64,000 nucleotides of DNA, taken from positions 2,542,001 through 2,606,000 of the forward strand of contig NZ_CP025546.1 in NCBI RefSeq assembly GCF_003614435.1, in the 5' to 3' direction. Under the pieces are notes generated by a model that was not told the origin of the DNA, did no database searches, and worked only from the letters and a program-made list of their open reading frames with translations. Shown here in pieces: positions 6,996 through 16,534 of this stretch. Positions within the stretch are counted from its first letter, which is position 1, and each line of letters opens with the position of its first letter. The position numbers and the translations under genes were made by a program. The DNA comes from Mycobacterium paragordonae. Its GTDB lineage: Bacteria > Actinomycetota > Actinomycetes > Mycobacteriales > Mycobacteriaceae.

Positions 6996-7792
6996 CCGGG
7001 CTTCTGCGCCACGATGGCCACCGCGGCCAACCGCTCGCGGTGCCTGCGGAACGTGCCCCGCATCGCCAGCACCCGCCGGCGGGCGTCAGGATGACTGAGC
7101 ACATTCTTGGCGAATTTGATAGCGCCCCAGAGTCCTTCGTCGGCTATCACCCGCCGCGGCGCCAGCAGCGCCATCGGTGCCGTCGCGACATGCCGCACCA
7201 CCAACCCGTGGCCACCCAACAACTCCGACCACTCCGCCACCGTCAACGGACGCGCGTTGACCTTGATTGCGCGGGCCAGTGACTGCCGGACGTCGGTGGT
7301 GACTTCTTCCGGTAGATCGTCGGGGGTGAGGGCAAGCTCGTGGATCGCATAGCGTCCTCGCGGCCGCAGGACCCGGGCGGCCTCGGCGACGATGGCGTGC
7401 TTGGCCGCATCGCCCTGCATCGTCAGCATCGCCTCGCCGACGACCACGTCGGCACTGGCGTCGGGCAAGCCGGTGTCGGCTGCGTCGGTGACCTTCACCT
7501 CGCCGTGGCCTGCCAGGACGCCGCGTACCCGGTTGGCCGCATCCGGGTCGGCCTCCGCGCCGACATAGGAGCGGGGGCCGCGGGCGATGATCTCCGCCGC
7601 GGTCCGGCCCAACCCCGGAGCCAGCTCGAGCACGTCGGCGTTGGCCACCTCGGCGCGGGCCAGCAGGGTGCGGGTGAGCTCGACGCCCCCCGGGCGGAGT
7701 ACCCGCTTGCCCAACCGGGCCAGCAGCCAGTGCCCCGGGACGTGCGCGTCGTCTCGGCCGGACAGGGGGAGGGGCTCTTTGTTGGAAGTCAT
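6992..7792 (-). CDS. Class I SAM-dependent methyltransferase
   Basis: 266 residues from ATG 7792. The SAM-binding motif I is VLELAPGLGRTAAEI near residue 54, followed by an acidic GAEADP and DVVVGEAMLTM, a methyltransferase-11-type fold. The substrate is unknown. It is transcribed divergently from the HTH regulator at 7931, with a 138-bp shared promoter region holding an inverted repeat, so control by that regulator is likely. Longer upstream starts are possible but would run into the regulatory region. Confidence 0.8.
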   Translation of the reverse strand: MTSNKEPLPLSGRDDAHVPGHWLLARLGKRVLRPGGVELTRTLLARAEVANADVLELAPGLGRTAAEIIARGPRSYVGAEADPDAANRVRGVLAGHGEVKVTDAADTGLPDASADVVVGEAMLTMQGDAAKHAIVAEAARVLRPRGRYAIHELALTPDDLPEEVTTDVRQSLARAIKVNARPLTVAEWSELLGGHGLVVRHVATAPMALLAPRRVIADEGLWGAIKFAKNVLSHPDARRRVLAMRGTFRRHRERLAAVAIVAQKPG

Positions 7793-7858
7793 AGTGGTGT
7801 GTGTTGCTGCACTGTAAGGTAGCGCAGCCCGGTCCGGCGATTGACCCCGGGTACGGGA

Positions 7859-7881
7859 TTTGTACAATCTGTATTGTGTAA
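7859..7881. promoter_or_regulatory. Operator-like repeat between methyltransferase and HTH regulator
   Basis: TTGTACAAT and ATTGTGTAA flank a 4-nt CTGT centre, giving an imperfect inverted repeat in an otherwise GC-rich divergent promoter region. It lies about 50 nt before the regulator ATG. It may also hold -10 elements for either gene. Confidence 0.4.
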
Positions 7882-7930
7882 ACTCGCTAGTCCACGCCGC
7901 ACGCGCTTGGGAAAGGGTGAGTGACTCGCC

Positions 7931-8593
7931 ATGGCAGATCCTGATACAGAACAGGAATCGACCGGTCGCCGCCGCGCGGTGCTGCGGATCCTGCGCGCTT
8001 CCCGCACGCCTTTGAGCATCGTCGCGATCGCGAAAAAGCTGAGCGTGCATCCCAACACCGTCCGCTTTCATCTGGACACCCTCGTCGGTGAAGGCCGGGT
8101 GGAACACGTGCAGCCGACTCGCCGCGGCCCCGGCCGCCCGGCGCTGATGTTCCGCGCGGTGCCGCAAATGGATCGCGAAGGAACCCGGCAGTACCGGCTG
8201 TTGGCCGAGATCCTCGCCATCGGCCTTGCCTCCGAGCCGGATTCGGCTTCCCGGGCGGTGGCCGCGGGCCGGGCCTGGGGCGAGCGGCTCGGATCACCCG
8301 CGTCCGAGCCGGACGCCGAGCAGTCCGTCGCTCACCTGATCGACGTGCTCGATGACCTGGGCTTCGAGCCCGAGCTACGAGCCGCCGGTGGCGAACAACA
8401 ACTCGGGCTACGGCATTGCCCGTTCCTCGAACTCGCCGAACGGCAATCGAGCGTCATCTGCCCCATCCACCTCGGGCTGATGCGCGGTGCCCTCGAGACA
8501 TGGGCGGCACCGGTGACCGTCGAGCGCCTGGAAGCCTTCGCCGAACCGGATCTCTGCCTGGCCCACCTGGCGCCGGCGGGCGTGGAGAGGTGA
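7931..8593 (+). CDS. HTH transcriptional regulator with a cysteine-rich C-terminal region (SufR-like architecture)
   Basis: 220 residues. An N-terminal winged helix near 12-70 includes PLSIVAIAKKLSVHPNTVRFHL. A C-terminal part carries cysteines near residues 163 (HCPFLEL), 177 (VICPIHLG) and 209 (DLCLAHL), the arrangement seen in regulators that hold an iron-sulfur cluster or other metal cofactor. A redox or cofactor-sensing role is inferred. It heads an operon with the membrane protein, cupin and nitronate monooxygenase genes, and overlaps the next gene by 4 nt (GTGA). Confidence 0.75.
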   Translation: MADPDTEQESTGRRRAVLRILRASRTPLSIVAIAKKLSVHPNTVRFHLDTLVGEGRVEHVQPTRRGPGRPALMFRAVPQMDREGTRQYRLLAEILAIGLASEPDSASRAVAAGRAWGERLGSPASEPDAEQSVAHLIDVLDDLGFEPELRAAGGEQQLGLRHCPFLELAERQSSVICPIHLGLMRGALETWAAPVTVERLEAFAEPDLCLAHLAPAGVER

Positions 8594-9015
8594 ACGCTGG
8601 ACGCGCCACGGAAGTGGCCGTGACCTTCGTCTGGCTCGGCATGGTGCTGGCCATCTCGTTCCTGGAAGCGCCGCTGAAGTTCCGGGCGCCGAACGTGACT
8701 CTGCAGATCGGCCTGAGCATCGGCCGGTTGGTTTTCCGCGCGCTCAACACGGTGGAGGTCGCGTTCGCCCTGGTCGTCGGAGCGTTGGTGATCGCCGGTC
8801 CCACTCCGCCGCGGATCATTGTGGCGTTTTCGGTCGCCGCTGTCGCGCTGGCCGTCCAGCTGATCGCGGTGCGGCCCCGCCTGACGCGGCGTTCCGACCA
8901 GGTACTTGCCGGGTTGGATGCGCCGCGCTCCCGCGCCCACTACGCCTACGTCGGTTTCGAGGTGGTCAAGGTGGTGGCGTTGCTCGTGGCGGGGATACTG
9001 CTATTGAACAACTGA
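8590..9015 (+). CDS. Four-helix integral membrane protein, function unknown
   Basis: 141 residues from GTG 8590, coupled to the regulator. Four hydrophobic segments are visible: VAVTFVWLGMVLAISFLE, VEVAFALVVGALVIAG, IIVAFSVAAVALAVQLIAV and VVALLVAGILLL. No catalytic motif is evident. I infer a job linked to the regulator and the downstream cupin from tight spacing only. Confidence 0.7.
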   Translation: MNAGRATEVAVTFVWLGMVLAISFLEAPLKFRAPNVTLQIGLSIGRLVFRALNTVEVAFALVVGALVIAGPTPPRIIVAFSVAAVALAVQLIAVRPRLTRRSDQVLAGLDAPRSRAHYAYVGFEVVKVVALLVAGILLLNN

Positions 9016-9027
9016 AAGGTGATGGCC

Positions 9028-9375
9028 ATGGAATCCATCTCGCTGAACGACCTGGCGGCCGAGAAGCTGGCTGAGGCGCGTCAGTCGCACAGCGGCCGCG
9101 CCGCCCACACCATCCACGGCGGCCATACCCACGAGCTGCGGCAGACCGTGCTGGCCCTGCTGGCCGAACACGAGCTGGCCGAACACGACAGCCCCGGTGA
9201 GGCCACCTTGCAGGTGCTGGAGGGTCACGTGCGGCTGACCGCCGGCGACGACGCGTGGGAGGGCAAGGCCGGTGACTATCTGGCCATCCCGCAGGTGCGA
9301 CACGCCCTGCTCGCCGTGCAGGACTCGGTGGTGATGCTGACCGTACTGAAGTCTCAACCCGGCGCTTCGCACTGA
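9028..9375 (+). CDS. Small cupin-domain protein
   Basis: 115 residues from ATG 9028; GAAAGG at 9014-9019 is well placed for this start, while GTG 9019 and ATG 9022 are too close. A single cupin barrel is suggested by HTIHGGHTHELRQ, the block ATLQVLEGHVRLTAG and GDYLAIPQVRHALLA. The latter resembles cupin motif 2 and supplies a metal-ligand His, though the classic first-motif HxH is weak. It likely binds a small molecule or metal. It is fourth-from-last in the regulator operon, immediately before the nitronate monooxygenase. Confidence 0.72.
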   Translation: MESISLNDLAAEKLAEARQSHSGRAAHTIHGGHTHELRQTVLALLAEHELAEHDSPGEATLQVLEGHVRLTAGDDAWEGKAGDYLAIPQVRHALLAVQDSVVMLTVLKSQPGASH

Positions 9376-9377
9376 CC

Positions 9378-10295
9378 GTGCTCGCCACGCCCTGGTCGCA
9401 AGACTTCGGCTTGCGGGTACCGATCGTCAACGCACCCATGGGCGGGGTCGCGGGAGGTCGGTTGGCGACGGCGGTGACCGCGGCCGGCGGGCTGGGGATG
9501 GTTGGGATGGGCAGCACCGCCACCCGGTCGTCACTGGCGGCCGAACTGCGTCAGGTGCACGGGCGGTTCGGGATCGGACTGGTGGACTGGGTGATGCGCA
9601 GCCAGAGCGGGCTCCTGGATGACGCGGTTGCCGCTCGCCCGGCGCTGCTGTCGGTCAGCTTCGGCACCGACCTGTCCTGGGTCGCTGCCGCGCGGGATGC
9701 CGGAATACCCACCGCTACACAGGTTTACGATGCGGACGACGCCCGCCGGGCGGCGGACGCGGGCGTCGACGTCCTGGTGGCGCGCGGAGCCGAAGGCGGC
9801 GGCCACGGCGAGGTGCGGCTCGCGACGCTGCCGTTGCTGGATGCGGTGCTGGATGTCGTGTCGCTGCCGGTGCTGGCCGGCGGCGGGATCGCCTCACCCC
9901 GCAGTCTGGCCGCGGTACTGGCCGCCGGCGCCGCCGGGGCGTGGGTGGGCACCCGGTTGGCGGCCTGCCCGGAGGCGCTGACCGGTGGGCCGGGCCGTGC
10001 GGCCCTGATCGCGGCGGCCGGGACCGACACGCAGGTCACCCGGGTCTTCGACGTCGCCGCCGGGCTGCCGTGGCCGGAACGTTTTCCGTCACGGGTGTTG
10101 ACCGATGATTTCGCCGCGCGCTGGACCGGCCGCGAGGAGGCACTTGCCGGCGACCCGGACGCGTGTGCCGCGCAGTCGGCACCGGTCGACGCGGGGCAGG
10201 GCGTCGGCATGGTTCGCGACGACGCCACCGTGGGTGAGGTCATCGAGGCGATGTGTTCGGGCGCGGCGGAGTTGCTGTCGCGGTGGGCGCGCTGA
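9378..10295 (+). CDS. Nitronate monooxygenase (2-nitropropane dioxygenase family)
   Basis: 305 residues from GTG 9378. FMN-binding TIM-barrel features are APMGGVAGGRLATAV at the N-terminus, a glycine-rich GAEGGGHGE near 137, and VLAGGGIASP with GAAGAWVGTRL for the phosphate site. The family oxidises nitronates and some propionate-3-nitronate-like toxins. It is the last gene of the regulator-membrane-cupin operon and converges with the DUF1990 gene across a hairpin at 10418-10438. Confidence 0.85.
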   Translation: MLATPWSQDFGLRVPIVNAPMGGVAGGRLATAVTAAGGLGMVGMGSTATRSSLAAELRQVHGRFGIGLVDWVMRSQSGLLDDAVAARPALLSVSFGTDLSWVAAARDAGIPTATQVYDADDARRAADAGVDVLVARGAEGGGHGEVRLATLPLLDAVLDVVSLPVLAGGGIASPRSLAAVLAAGAAGAWVGTRLAACPEALTGGPGRAALIAAAGTDTQVTRVFDVAAGLPWPERFPSRVLTDDFAARWTGREEALAGDPDACAAQSAPVDAGQGVGMVRDDATVGEVIEAMCSGAAELLSRWAR

Positions 10296-10417
10296 CCACG
10301 CCACCCGTCACGCCGGCGCAACCCAGCACCAAGTGCACGCGCCGGCACGACGGTGCTCACCCTCGAAGATTCGTGAGTACGACACAACAGCACGCCGGGA
10401 GTATCGGGCGCGGCTGA

Positions 10418-10438
10418 CGCGGCGACTCAGACGCCGCG
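10418..10438. terminator. Hairpin at the end of the convergent nitronate monooxygenase and DUF1990 genes
   Basis: CGCGGCG and CGCCGCG form a 7-bp stem around a 7-nt loop that includes the DUF1990 stop. There is no U tract. It may act in both directions between the convergent genes. Confidence 0.35.
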
Positions 10439-10930
10439 CAGATACCTCTTGGCGATGACCCGTTGAGCCACCGTCACGAACGGCCCGCCCATTTTGCTCA
10501 GCAAGGTGGCGGGCCGCGAGAACGCGGAGACCTCGGCATACACCGCGTCGGTGCTCGGGTCGTAGCGGACGGCGAAGCGTTCCTCGCCGGATTCCGGATG
10601 GCCCGGCAGCGTGCCGTAGGCGAAGCCGCGGACGTTCGGTTCCTCGATCACGTACACCACCCGGCACGGCGCACGCAGCACGCCCAGCATCGTGACGACA
10701 ACGACGGACGAGACGGCGACGGTTTCGGTGCTGGCGGTCACTCGCAGCCCGGCGCCGCGTTGCATGCCCCAGTGCATGAGGGACTTGGCCGCCTGTTCGA
10801 AGCGGTCTCTCCCGGTGCCGATCTGGGCGGACACGCTCATGTGGTCATACCCCGGCGGGAGTTGATCAGCGGCGGTCGCGCCCACTTCCTGATAGGTCAG
10901 TTGTTGCTGGGCGAGCGCGTGCAGGTCCAC
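10427..10930 (-). CDS. DUF1990 family protein
   Basis: 167 residues, matching the usual size of this actinobacterial family. Family-like blocks are LTYQEVGAT, PGYDHMSVSAQIGTGRDRFEQAAKSL, and FAYGTLPGHPESGEERFAVRYD towards the C-terminus. Function is unknown. It is divergent from the TetR gene, with only 57 nt between starts, so a shared promoter region is likely. Confidence 0.75.
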   Translation of the reverse strand: MDLHALAQQQLTYQEVGATAADQLPPGYDHMSVSAQIGTGRDRFEQAAKSLMHWGMQRGAGLRVTASTETVAVSSVVVVTMLGVLRAPCRVVYVIEEPNVRGFAYGTLPGHPESGEERFAVRYDPSTDAVYAEVSAFSRPATLLSKMGGPFVTVAQRVIAKRYLRGV

Positions 10931-10987
10931 CTGGCCAGCTTGCCACGCCCGCGGTCAGCAGCGGTCTTCGGTCGTAGGATCGGTCGC

Positions 10988-11530
10988 GTGGATTGGCTGA
11001 CCGGCGATCGGCATCACAACGCGCGGGAGCGAATCTATGACGCGGCGGCCGCACTGGTCGAGTCGCGCGGTTTCGATCGGCTCAGCATCGATGTCATCGC
11101 CCGCAATGTCGGGTGTTCGCGGGCAACGGTTTACCGTCACGTCGGCGGCCTCGAGGCCATCCGCGACGCGCTCCTGACCCGCGCCACGGCCCAGGTCGCC
11201 GAGACGGTTGCGGAGTCGGTCCGGTCCGTGCCCGATGACGAGCGGATGGTCGCCGCAATCCTGATGTCTCTCAAGGTCGTTCGTGCCCATCCGATATTCG
11301 CGGCGGTGGGTTCGTCGACGGCGACGGCCCGGCTCGTCGAGCAGACACTGATCGGTTCTCCGCGGATTCCCGCGGCGGCGGCCACCATCGCCGGCCTGCC
11401 CGATGACGACCCGTTGGCGGCGCTGTGGATGGTGCGGGTGGTGCTGGGCCTGCTGTACTGGCCCGTCACCGAGATCGAGGGTGCGGAGGAGGCGATCGTG
11501 CGCCGCTTCGTCGCTCCGATGTTCGGCTGA
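10988..11530 (+). CDS. TetR-family transcriptional regulator
   Basis: 180 residues from GTG 10988. The N-terminal HTH is clear: [43 protein letters not shown], with residues 10-55 forming the DNA-binding helices. The C-terminal ligand domain is variable. It lies between the divergent DUF1990 gene and the co-directional aldo/keto reductase, its likely targets. Confidence 0.85.
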   Translation: MDWLTGDRHHNARERIYDAAAALVESRGFDRLSIDVIARNVGCSRATVYRHVGGLEAIRDALLTRATAQVAETVAESVRSVPDDERMVAAILMSLKVVRAHPIFAAVGSSTATARLVEQTLIGSPRIPAAAATIAGLPDDDPLAALWMVRVVLGLLYWPVTEIEGAEEAIVRRFVAPMFG

Positions 11531-11567
11531 GCAGATCTCGAAGGCGAACGCGCGTACGGTCGTAGAG

Positions 11568-12431
11568 GTGGCTGCACAAGTATCGGACAAATTCACACTG
11601 GGTAGCGACCTGACCGTCAATCGGCTCGGCTTCGGTGCGATGCGCCTGACCGGTGACGGCGTGTGGGGTCCACCCGCTGACCGCGACGAGTGTGTGCGGG
11701 TGCTGCGGCGCGCGGTCGAGCTGGGCGTGAATTTCATCGACACCGCGGATTCCTACGGGCCGTATGTCTCCGAGGAGCTCATCCGCGAGGCCTTGCACCC
11801 GTATGCCGGTCTGGTGATCGCCACCAAGGCCGGGCTGCTGCGCACCGGGCCGAATGTCTGGATCCCCCTTGGCAATCCGAGCTATCTGCGCCAGGAGTGC
11901 GAGATGAGCCTGCGGCGTCTCGGCGTCGAGACGATCGACTTGTACCAGTTGCATCGCATCGACCCGAACTTCCCGCTGGCCGACCAACTGGGCGAGTTGG
12001 TCACGTTGCAGGGTGAAGGCAAGATCCGCCATATCGGCCTGTCGGAGATCGACGTCGACCAGCTCAACGCAGCGCGGGAGATCGCGCCGATCGTGTCGGT
12101 GCAGAACATGTACAACCTGACGTCCCGCAAGGCCGAGCCGTTGCTGGATGTTGCGACCACCCAGGGCATCGGTTTCATTCCGTGGTTCCCGCTGGCATCG
12201 GGCCCGCTGGCGGCACCGGACGGGCCCCTGCAGAAGATCGCCGCCGCGCACGACGCGACGCCGTCGCAGCTGGCCTTGGCCTGGTTGCTCAAACGGTCGC
12301 CGGTGATGCTGCCGATCCCGGGCACCTCGCGCGTGTCCCATCTCGAAGAGAATGTCGCCGCTGCCCAGATCAGCCTCACCGATCAGGAATTCGAGGCCCT
12401 GTCGGCGGCCGGTGCCGAGCAGAGCAGTTGA
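11568..12431 (+). CDS. Aldo/keto reductase
   Basis: 287 residues from GTG 11568, 37 nt after the TetR stop. The catalytic tetrad is visible: Asp and Tyr in [11 protein letters not shown], Lys in VIATKAGLL and His in LYQLHRIDP. The C-terminal NADPH site is [15 protein letters not shown]. It reduces carbonyl compounds with NADPH; the substrate is unknown. The family usually has about 280-330 residues. Control by the adjacent TetR protein is plausible. Confidence 0.88.
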   Translation: MAAQVSDKFTLGSDLTVNRLGFGAMRLTGDGVWGPPADRDECVRVLRRAVELGVNFIDTADSYGPYVSEELIREALHPYAGLVIATKAGLLRTGPNVWIPLGNPSYLRQECEMSLRRLGVETIDLYQLHRIDPNFPLADQLGELVTLQGEGKIRHIGLSEIDVDQLNAAREIAPIVSVQNMYNLTSRKAEPLLDVATTQGIGFIPWFPLASGPLAAPDGPLQKIAAAHDATPSQLALAWLLKRSPVMLPIPGTSRVSHLEENVAAAQISLTDQEFEALSAAGAEQSS

Positions 12432-12534
12432 TTGGTCATCGCTGACCCGCGCCTGGGCGGCATCGGCGGGGTCTTCCGGCCAAACCGGTTCAGCGCATTC
12501 GGAACGCGGGACGGCGCTCTAATACGGTGTCCTG

Positions 12535-13158
12535 GTGACACACGACCGGGTTCCTCACCCCGGCGGGGGATTCAACCCGCCCGAGCCGACCGACAAGGGC
12601 GGCCCGGACTACCACCGATTCATCGAGGGGGTGCGCCGGCTGCAGGATCACGCCCGAGCCGTCGATGCGCCCGATGAAGTGATCACCGAAGCCGCCAACC
12701 GACTCGAGGAATTGTCCGCACTGCTGACGCCCTTCGACGCCGACGAATGGCAGTCGCCGTCGGGTCGCCGGATGGACCTGCCGATGCGCGGGAACGTGCT
12801 GACCATTCCGATGAGCGCGCGCAAGACCGACGATGGCCGGGTCGAGGGCTGGGCCCGGTTCGCCCGCTTCCACCTCGGCCGCAACGGAGCCGTGCACGGC
12901 GGTTCGCTCGGGATGCTCTTCGACACGGTGCTCGGCCTGACCGCTTCGGTGCTGACGGGCAGCAGCCGTCAGCGCACCGCGTACCTCAAGATCGACTACC
13001 GCAACATCGTGCCGATCGAAAAAGAGCTGCAATTCGACGCCGGGGTCGACAGCGAGGACGGACGCAAAATCTTCGTGTCGGGCCGGTTGAGAGACGGGGA
13101 CACCCTGCTGACCGAAGCCGACGCACTGTTCGTGCGGCTCAAGCCGGGGCAGCCCTGA
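12535..13158 (+). CDS. PaaI-type hotdog-fold thioesterase
   Basis: 207 residues from GTG 12535. The hotdog core near 105-200 contains NGAVHGGSLGMLFDTVLG, the HGG motif of PaaI/4HBT thioesterases, then YLKIDYRNIVPIEKEL. The N-terminal 80 residues are an extension. It likely hydrolyses an acyl-CoA. It is co-directional with thrS, with 65 nt between. Confidence 0.82.
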   Translation: MTHDRVPHPGGGFNPPEPTDKGGPDYHRFIEGVRRLQDHARAVDAPDEVITEAANRLEELSALLTPFDADEWQSPSGRRMDLPMRGNVLTIPMSARKTDDGRVEGWARFARFHLGRNGAVHGGSLGMLFDTVLGLTASVLTGSSRQRTAYLKIDYRNIVPIEKELQFDAGVDSEDGRKIFVSGRLRDGDTLLTEADALFVRLKPGQP

Positions 13159-13223
13159 GACGGCGCCCCGATAGCATGGTCCCCGATCGCTTGCTAACCG
13201 ACTGAGCATGGGAGACAAACCCG

Positions 13224-15296
13224 ATGACCGCCGCCGCACAGCCCCTCCCAGCAGCCCCGATCCGGGTTCCTGCCGGGACCACCGCGGCGGCTGCCGTCGG
13301 CGAGGCCGGGCTGCCCAGGCGCGGTTCACCCGACGCGGTCGTGGTCGTCCGGGACGCGGACGGAAAGCTGCGTGACCTCAGCTGGGTGCCGGACGCCGAC
13401 GTCGAGGTCACCCCGGTGGCGGCCAACACCGACGACGGTCGCAGCGTGATTCGCCACTCGGCGGCACACGTGCTGGCCCAGGCCGTGCAGGACCTGTTCC
13501 CGCACGCCAAGCTCGGCATCGGCCCGCCCATCACCGACGGCTTCTACTACGACTTCGACGTGACCGAACCGTTCACGCCCGAAGATCTGGACAAGCTGGA
13601 AAAGCGGATGCGTCAGATCGTCAAGGAAGGTCAGCTGTTCGACCGGCGGGTCTTCGAGTCCAAGGACGAGGCGCGCGAGGAGCTGGCCAACGAGCCTTTC
13701 AAGCTGGAGCTCGTCGACGACAAATCGGGTGACCCGGATGTTATGGAAGTGGGTGGTGACGAGCTCACCGCCTACGACAACCTCAATCCGCGCACCCGCG
13801 AACGAGTGTGGGGCGATCTGTGCCGCGGGCCGCACATCCCCACCACCAAGCACATCCCGGCGTTCAAGCTGACCCGAAGTTCGGCCGCGTACTGGCGGGG
13901 AGACCAGAACAACGCGAGCCTGCAGCGCATCTACGGCACGGCGTGGGAGTCGCAGGAGGCGCTCGACCGCCACCTCGAGCTGATCGCCGAGGCGCAGCGC
14001 CGCGACCACCGCAAGCTGGGCGTCGAGCTCGACCTGTTCAGCTTTCCCGACGAAATCGGTTCCGGCCTCGCGGTTTTCCACCCCAAGGGCGGAATCATCC
14101 GTCGGGAGCTGGAGGAGTATTCGCGGCGCAAGCACGAACGGGCCGGCTACGAATTCGTCAACACCCCACACATCACCAAAGAACAGCTCTACATCACCTC
14201 GGGACACCTGGAGTGGTACGCCGACGGGATGTATCCGCCCATGCACCTCGACGCGGAGTTCAACCCGGACGGCACCGTGCGCAAACCCGGCCAGGATTAC
14301 TACCTCAAGCCGATGAACTGCCCGATGCATCACCTGATCTACCGGTCGCGCGGCCGCTCGTATCGCGAACTCCCGTTGCGGCTCTTCGAGTTCGGCAGCG
14401 TCTACCGGTATGAGAAATCCGGCGTCATCCACGGTCTGACCCGGGTGCGGGGGATGACGCAGGACGACGCGCACATCTACTGCACGCTCGACCAGATGCG
14501 CGACGAGCTGACGTCGGTGCTGCGCTTCGTGCTCGACCTGCTGGCCGACTACGGCCTGAACGACTACTACCTGGAGCTCTCCACCAAGGACCCCGACAAG
14601 TACGTCGGCTCCGACGAGGTGTGGGAGGAGGCCACCGAGATCCTGCGCGAGGTCGGCGAGGCCTCCGGTCTGGAACTGGTGCCCGACCCCGGCGGCGCGG
14701 CGTTCTACGGGCCCAAGATCTCCGTTCAGGTCAAGGACGCGCTGGGCCGCAGCTGGCAGATGTCGACGCTGCAGGTCGACTTCAACATGCCGGACCGCTT
14801 CGAGCTGGAGTACACCGCCTCCGATGGGACGCGGCAGCGTCCGGTGTTGATCCACCGGGCGCTTTTCGGGTCGATCGAGCGGTTCTTCGGCATCCTGACC
14901 GAGCACTACGCCGGCGCGTTCCCGGCCTGGCTGGCGCCGGTGCAGGCGGTCGGCATACCGGTGGCGGACGAGCACATTGCCTACTTGGAAGACGTTGCGG
15001 CGCAATTGAAATTGCACGGTGTGCGGGTGGAGGTGGACACCAGCGACGACCGGATGGCCAAGAAGATCGTGAACCACACCAATCTCAAGGTGCCGTTCAT
15101 GCTGCTGGCCGGCGACCGCGACGTACAGGCGGGCGCGGTGAGTTTCCGGTTCGGTGACCGCACCCAGATCAACGGGGTGCCGCGCGACACCGCGGTAGCG
15201 GCCATCTTCGACTGGATCGCCCGCCGCGAAAATGCCGCTCCCACAGCCGAACTGATGGAAGTCCCGGAGACCGGCCGGGAGGTTGGCCGTGAGTGA
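13224..15296 (+). CDS. thrS: Threonyl-tRNA synthetase
   Basis: 690 residues. An N-terminal TGS-like region is followed by the editing domain with [11 protein letters not shown] and the [10 protein letters not shown] block. The class II core has [13 protein letters not shown] (zinc Cys), [11 protein letters not shown] and [13 protein letters not shown], and the anticodon-binding domain begins near [11 protein letters not shown]. It charges tRNA-Thr. The last bases overlap the HIT gene, and thrS heads the phosphatidylinositol mannoside operon, as in M. tuberculosis. Confidence 0.97.
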   Translation: MTAAAQPLPAAPIRVPAGTTAAAAVGEAGLPRRGSPDAVVVVRDADGKLRDLSWVPDADVEVTPVAANTDDGRSVIRHSAAHVLAQAVQDLFPHAKLGIGPPITDGFYYDFDVTEPFTPEDLDKLEKRMRQIVKEGQLFDRRVFESKDEAREELANEPFKLELVDDKSGDPDVMEVGGDELTAYDNLNPRTRERVWGDLCRGPHIPTTKHIPAFKLTRSSAAYWRGDQNNASLQRIYGTAWESQEALDRHLELIAEAQRRDHRKLGVELDLFSFPDEIGSGLAVFHPKGGIIRRELEEYSRRKHERAGYEFVNTPHITKEQLYITSGHLEWYADGMYPPMHLDAEFNPDGTVRKPGQDYYLKPMNCPMHHLIYRSRGRSYRELPLRLFEFGSVYRYEKSGVIHGLTRVRGMTQDDAHIYCTLDQMRDELTSVLRFVLDLLADYGLNDYYLELSTKDPDKYVGSDEVWEEATEILREVGEASGLELVPDPGGAAFYGPKISVQVKDALGRSWQMSTLQVDFNMPDRFELEYTASDGTRQRPVLIHRALFGSIERFFGILTEHYAGAFPAWLAPVQAVGIPVADEHIAYLEDVAAQLKLHGVRVEVDTSDDRMAKKIVNHTNLKVPFMLLAGDRDVQAGAVSFRFGDRTQINGVPRDTAVAAIFDWIARRENAAPTAELMEVPETGREVGRE

Positions 15297-15849
15297 CCCC
15301 GGTGCTGACGACACGATCCACGACCGCGGCGTCGGCCAGCGGGACCATCTGCAGCGGTTGTGGACGCCGTACCGGATGAACTACCTCGCCGAGTCGCCCG
15401 CGACCCGGGATGACGCCAGCCGCGGCGAGCCGTTCACCGACATCCCACAGATGTCCGACGAAGAAGGCTTGGTGGTGGCCCGCGGCGAACTCGTCTACGC
15501 CGTACTGAACCTCTACCCGTACAACCCCGGCCACCTGATGGTGGTGCCCTACCGGCGTGTGTCTGAGCTCGAGGACCTCACCGAATCCGAGAGCGCCGAG
15601 GTGATGGCCTTCACCCAAAAGGCGATCCGGGTGATCAAGAAGGTGTCCCATCCGCACGGCTTCAACGTCGGCATGAACCTCGGCACTTCGGCGGGCGGCT
15701 CGCTGGCCGAGCACCTGCACGTGCATGTCGTCCCGCGGTGGGGCGGTGACGCGAACTTCATCACCATCGTCGGCGGCTCCAAGGTGATACCGCAGCTGCT
15801 GCGCGAGACGCGCCGGCTGCTCGCCGACGAGTGGGCCCGGCAGTCATGA
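15289..15849 (+). CDS. HIT-family Ap4A phosphorylase-like protein (Rv2613c type)
   Basis: 186 residues from GTG 15289, overlapping thrS. The histidine triad is [10 protein letters not shown] near residues 141-150, preceded by [19 protein letters not shown]. The M. tuberculosis counterpart phosphorolyses diadenosine tetraphosphate. That matches a place directly behind thrS, since aminoacyl-tRNA synthetases make Ap4A. The next gene starts 7 nt downstream. Confidence 0.88.
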   Translation: MSDPGADDTIHDRGVGQRDHLQRLWTPYRMNYLAESPATRDDASRGEPFTDIPQMSDEEGLVVARGELVYAVLNLYPYNPGHLMVVPYRRVSELEDLTESESAEVMAFTQKAIRVIKKVSHPHGFNVGMNLGTSAGGSLAEHLHVHVVPRWGGDANFITIVGGSKVIPQLLRETRRLLADEWARQS

Positions 15850-15856
15850 GGCACTC

Positions 15857-16534
15857 ATGAGCAAGCTCCCGTTCCTGTCCCGCGCGTTCTTCGCCCGGGC
15901 CACCGACCCGGTGGCCAGGGCCGCGCTCAAGGTCGGTCTGACGCCGGACATCGTCACCGTGATCGGCACCGTCGGCTCGATGGCCGGCGCGCTGACGCTG
16001 TTTCCGATGGGCAAGCTGTTCATCGGTGGGTGCGTGATCTGGTTCTTCACGCTCTTCGACATGGCCGACGGGTCGATGGCACGCCAGCGCGGCGGCGGCA
16101 CCAGATTCGGCGCGGTGCTGGACGCAACCTGTGACCGCATCAGCGACGGCGCGGTGTTCTGCGGACTGGCGTGGTGGATCGCCTTTCACATGCACGACAA
16201 ACTGCTGACCGCGGCGACGCTGATCTGCCTGGTCACCTCCCAGGTGATCTCTTACATCAAGGCCCGGGCCGAAGCCAGCGGGCTGCGTGGTGACGGCGGT
16301 TTCATCGAACGCCCGGAGCGGCTGATCATCGTGCTGAGCGGGGCTGGGATCTCGATGGCCTGGCCGCCGGCGCTCCCGATCGGCATGTGGCTGCTGGCTG
16401 TGCTGAGCGTCATCACCTGCGGGCAGCGGTTGTATGCGGTACGCACCTCGCCCGGGGCCGTCGACCGTATTCCCATCCCGGGAAATAACGAGATCCCAGG
16501 AAAGAACGAGATCCCAGGAAAGAACGAGCAGTGA
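15857..16534 (+). CDS. pgsA: Phosphatidylinositol phosphate synthase (CDP-alcohol phosphatidyltransferase)
   Basis: 225 residues. The CDP-alcohol motif D-x2-DG-x2-AR-x8-G-x3-D-x3-D is complete in DMADGSMARQRGGG...GAVLDATCDR near residues 71-95. Several membrane helices surround it. It transfers phospho-inositol to CDP-diacylglycerol, the base of PIM and LAM. The C-terminal tail ends in a hexapeptide repeat (IPG[N/K]NE) coded by an 18-bp tandem repeat at 16481-16530. The 3' end overlaps patA by 4 nt. Confidence 0.92.
   Translation: MSKLPFLSRAFFARATDPVARAALKVGLTPDIVTVIGTVGSMAGALTLFPMGKLFIGGCVIWFFTLFDMADGSMARQRGGGTRFGAVLDATCDRISDGAVFCGLAWWIAFHMHDKLLTAATLICLVTSQVISYIKARAEASGLRGDGGFIERPERLIIVLSGAGISMAWPPALPIGMWLLAVLSVITCGQRLYAVRTSPGAVDRIPIPGNNEIPGKNEIPGKNEQ
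16481..16530 (+). repeat. 18-bp in-frame tandem repeat in pgsA tail
   Basis: Two full and one partial unit of GGAAA(T/G)AACGAGATCCCA add the repeat IPG(N/K)NE to the cytosolic end of the protein. One base differs between units. Confidence 0.9.

Noticed and set aside
6992..8167. Longer 391-codon version of the methyltransferase
   Set aside because: The extra N-terminus runs through the divergent promoter region and into the regulator gene; homologous residues begin at ATG 7792.
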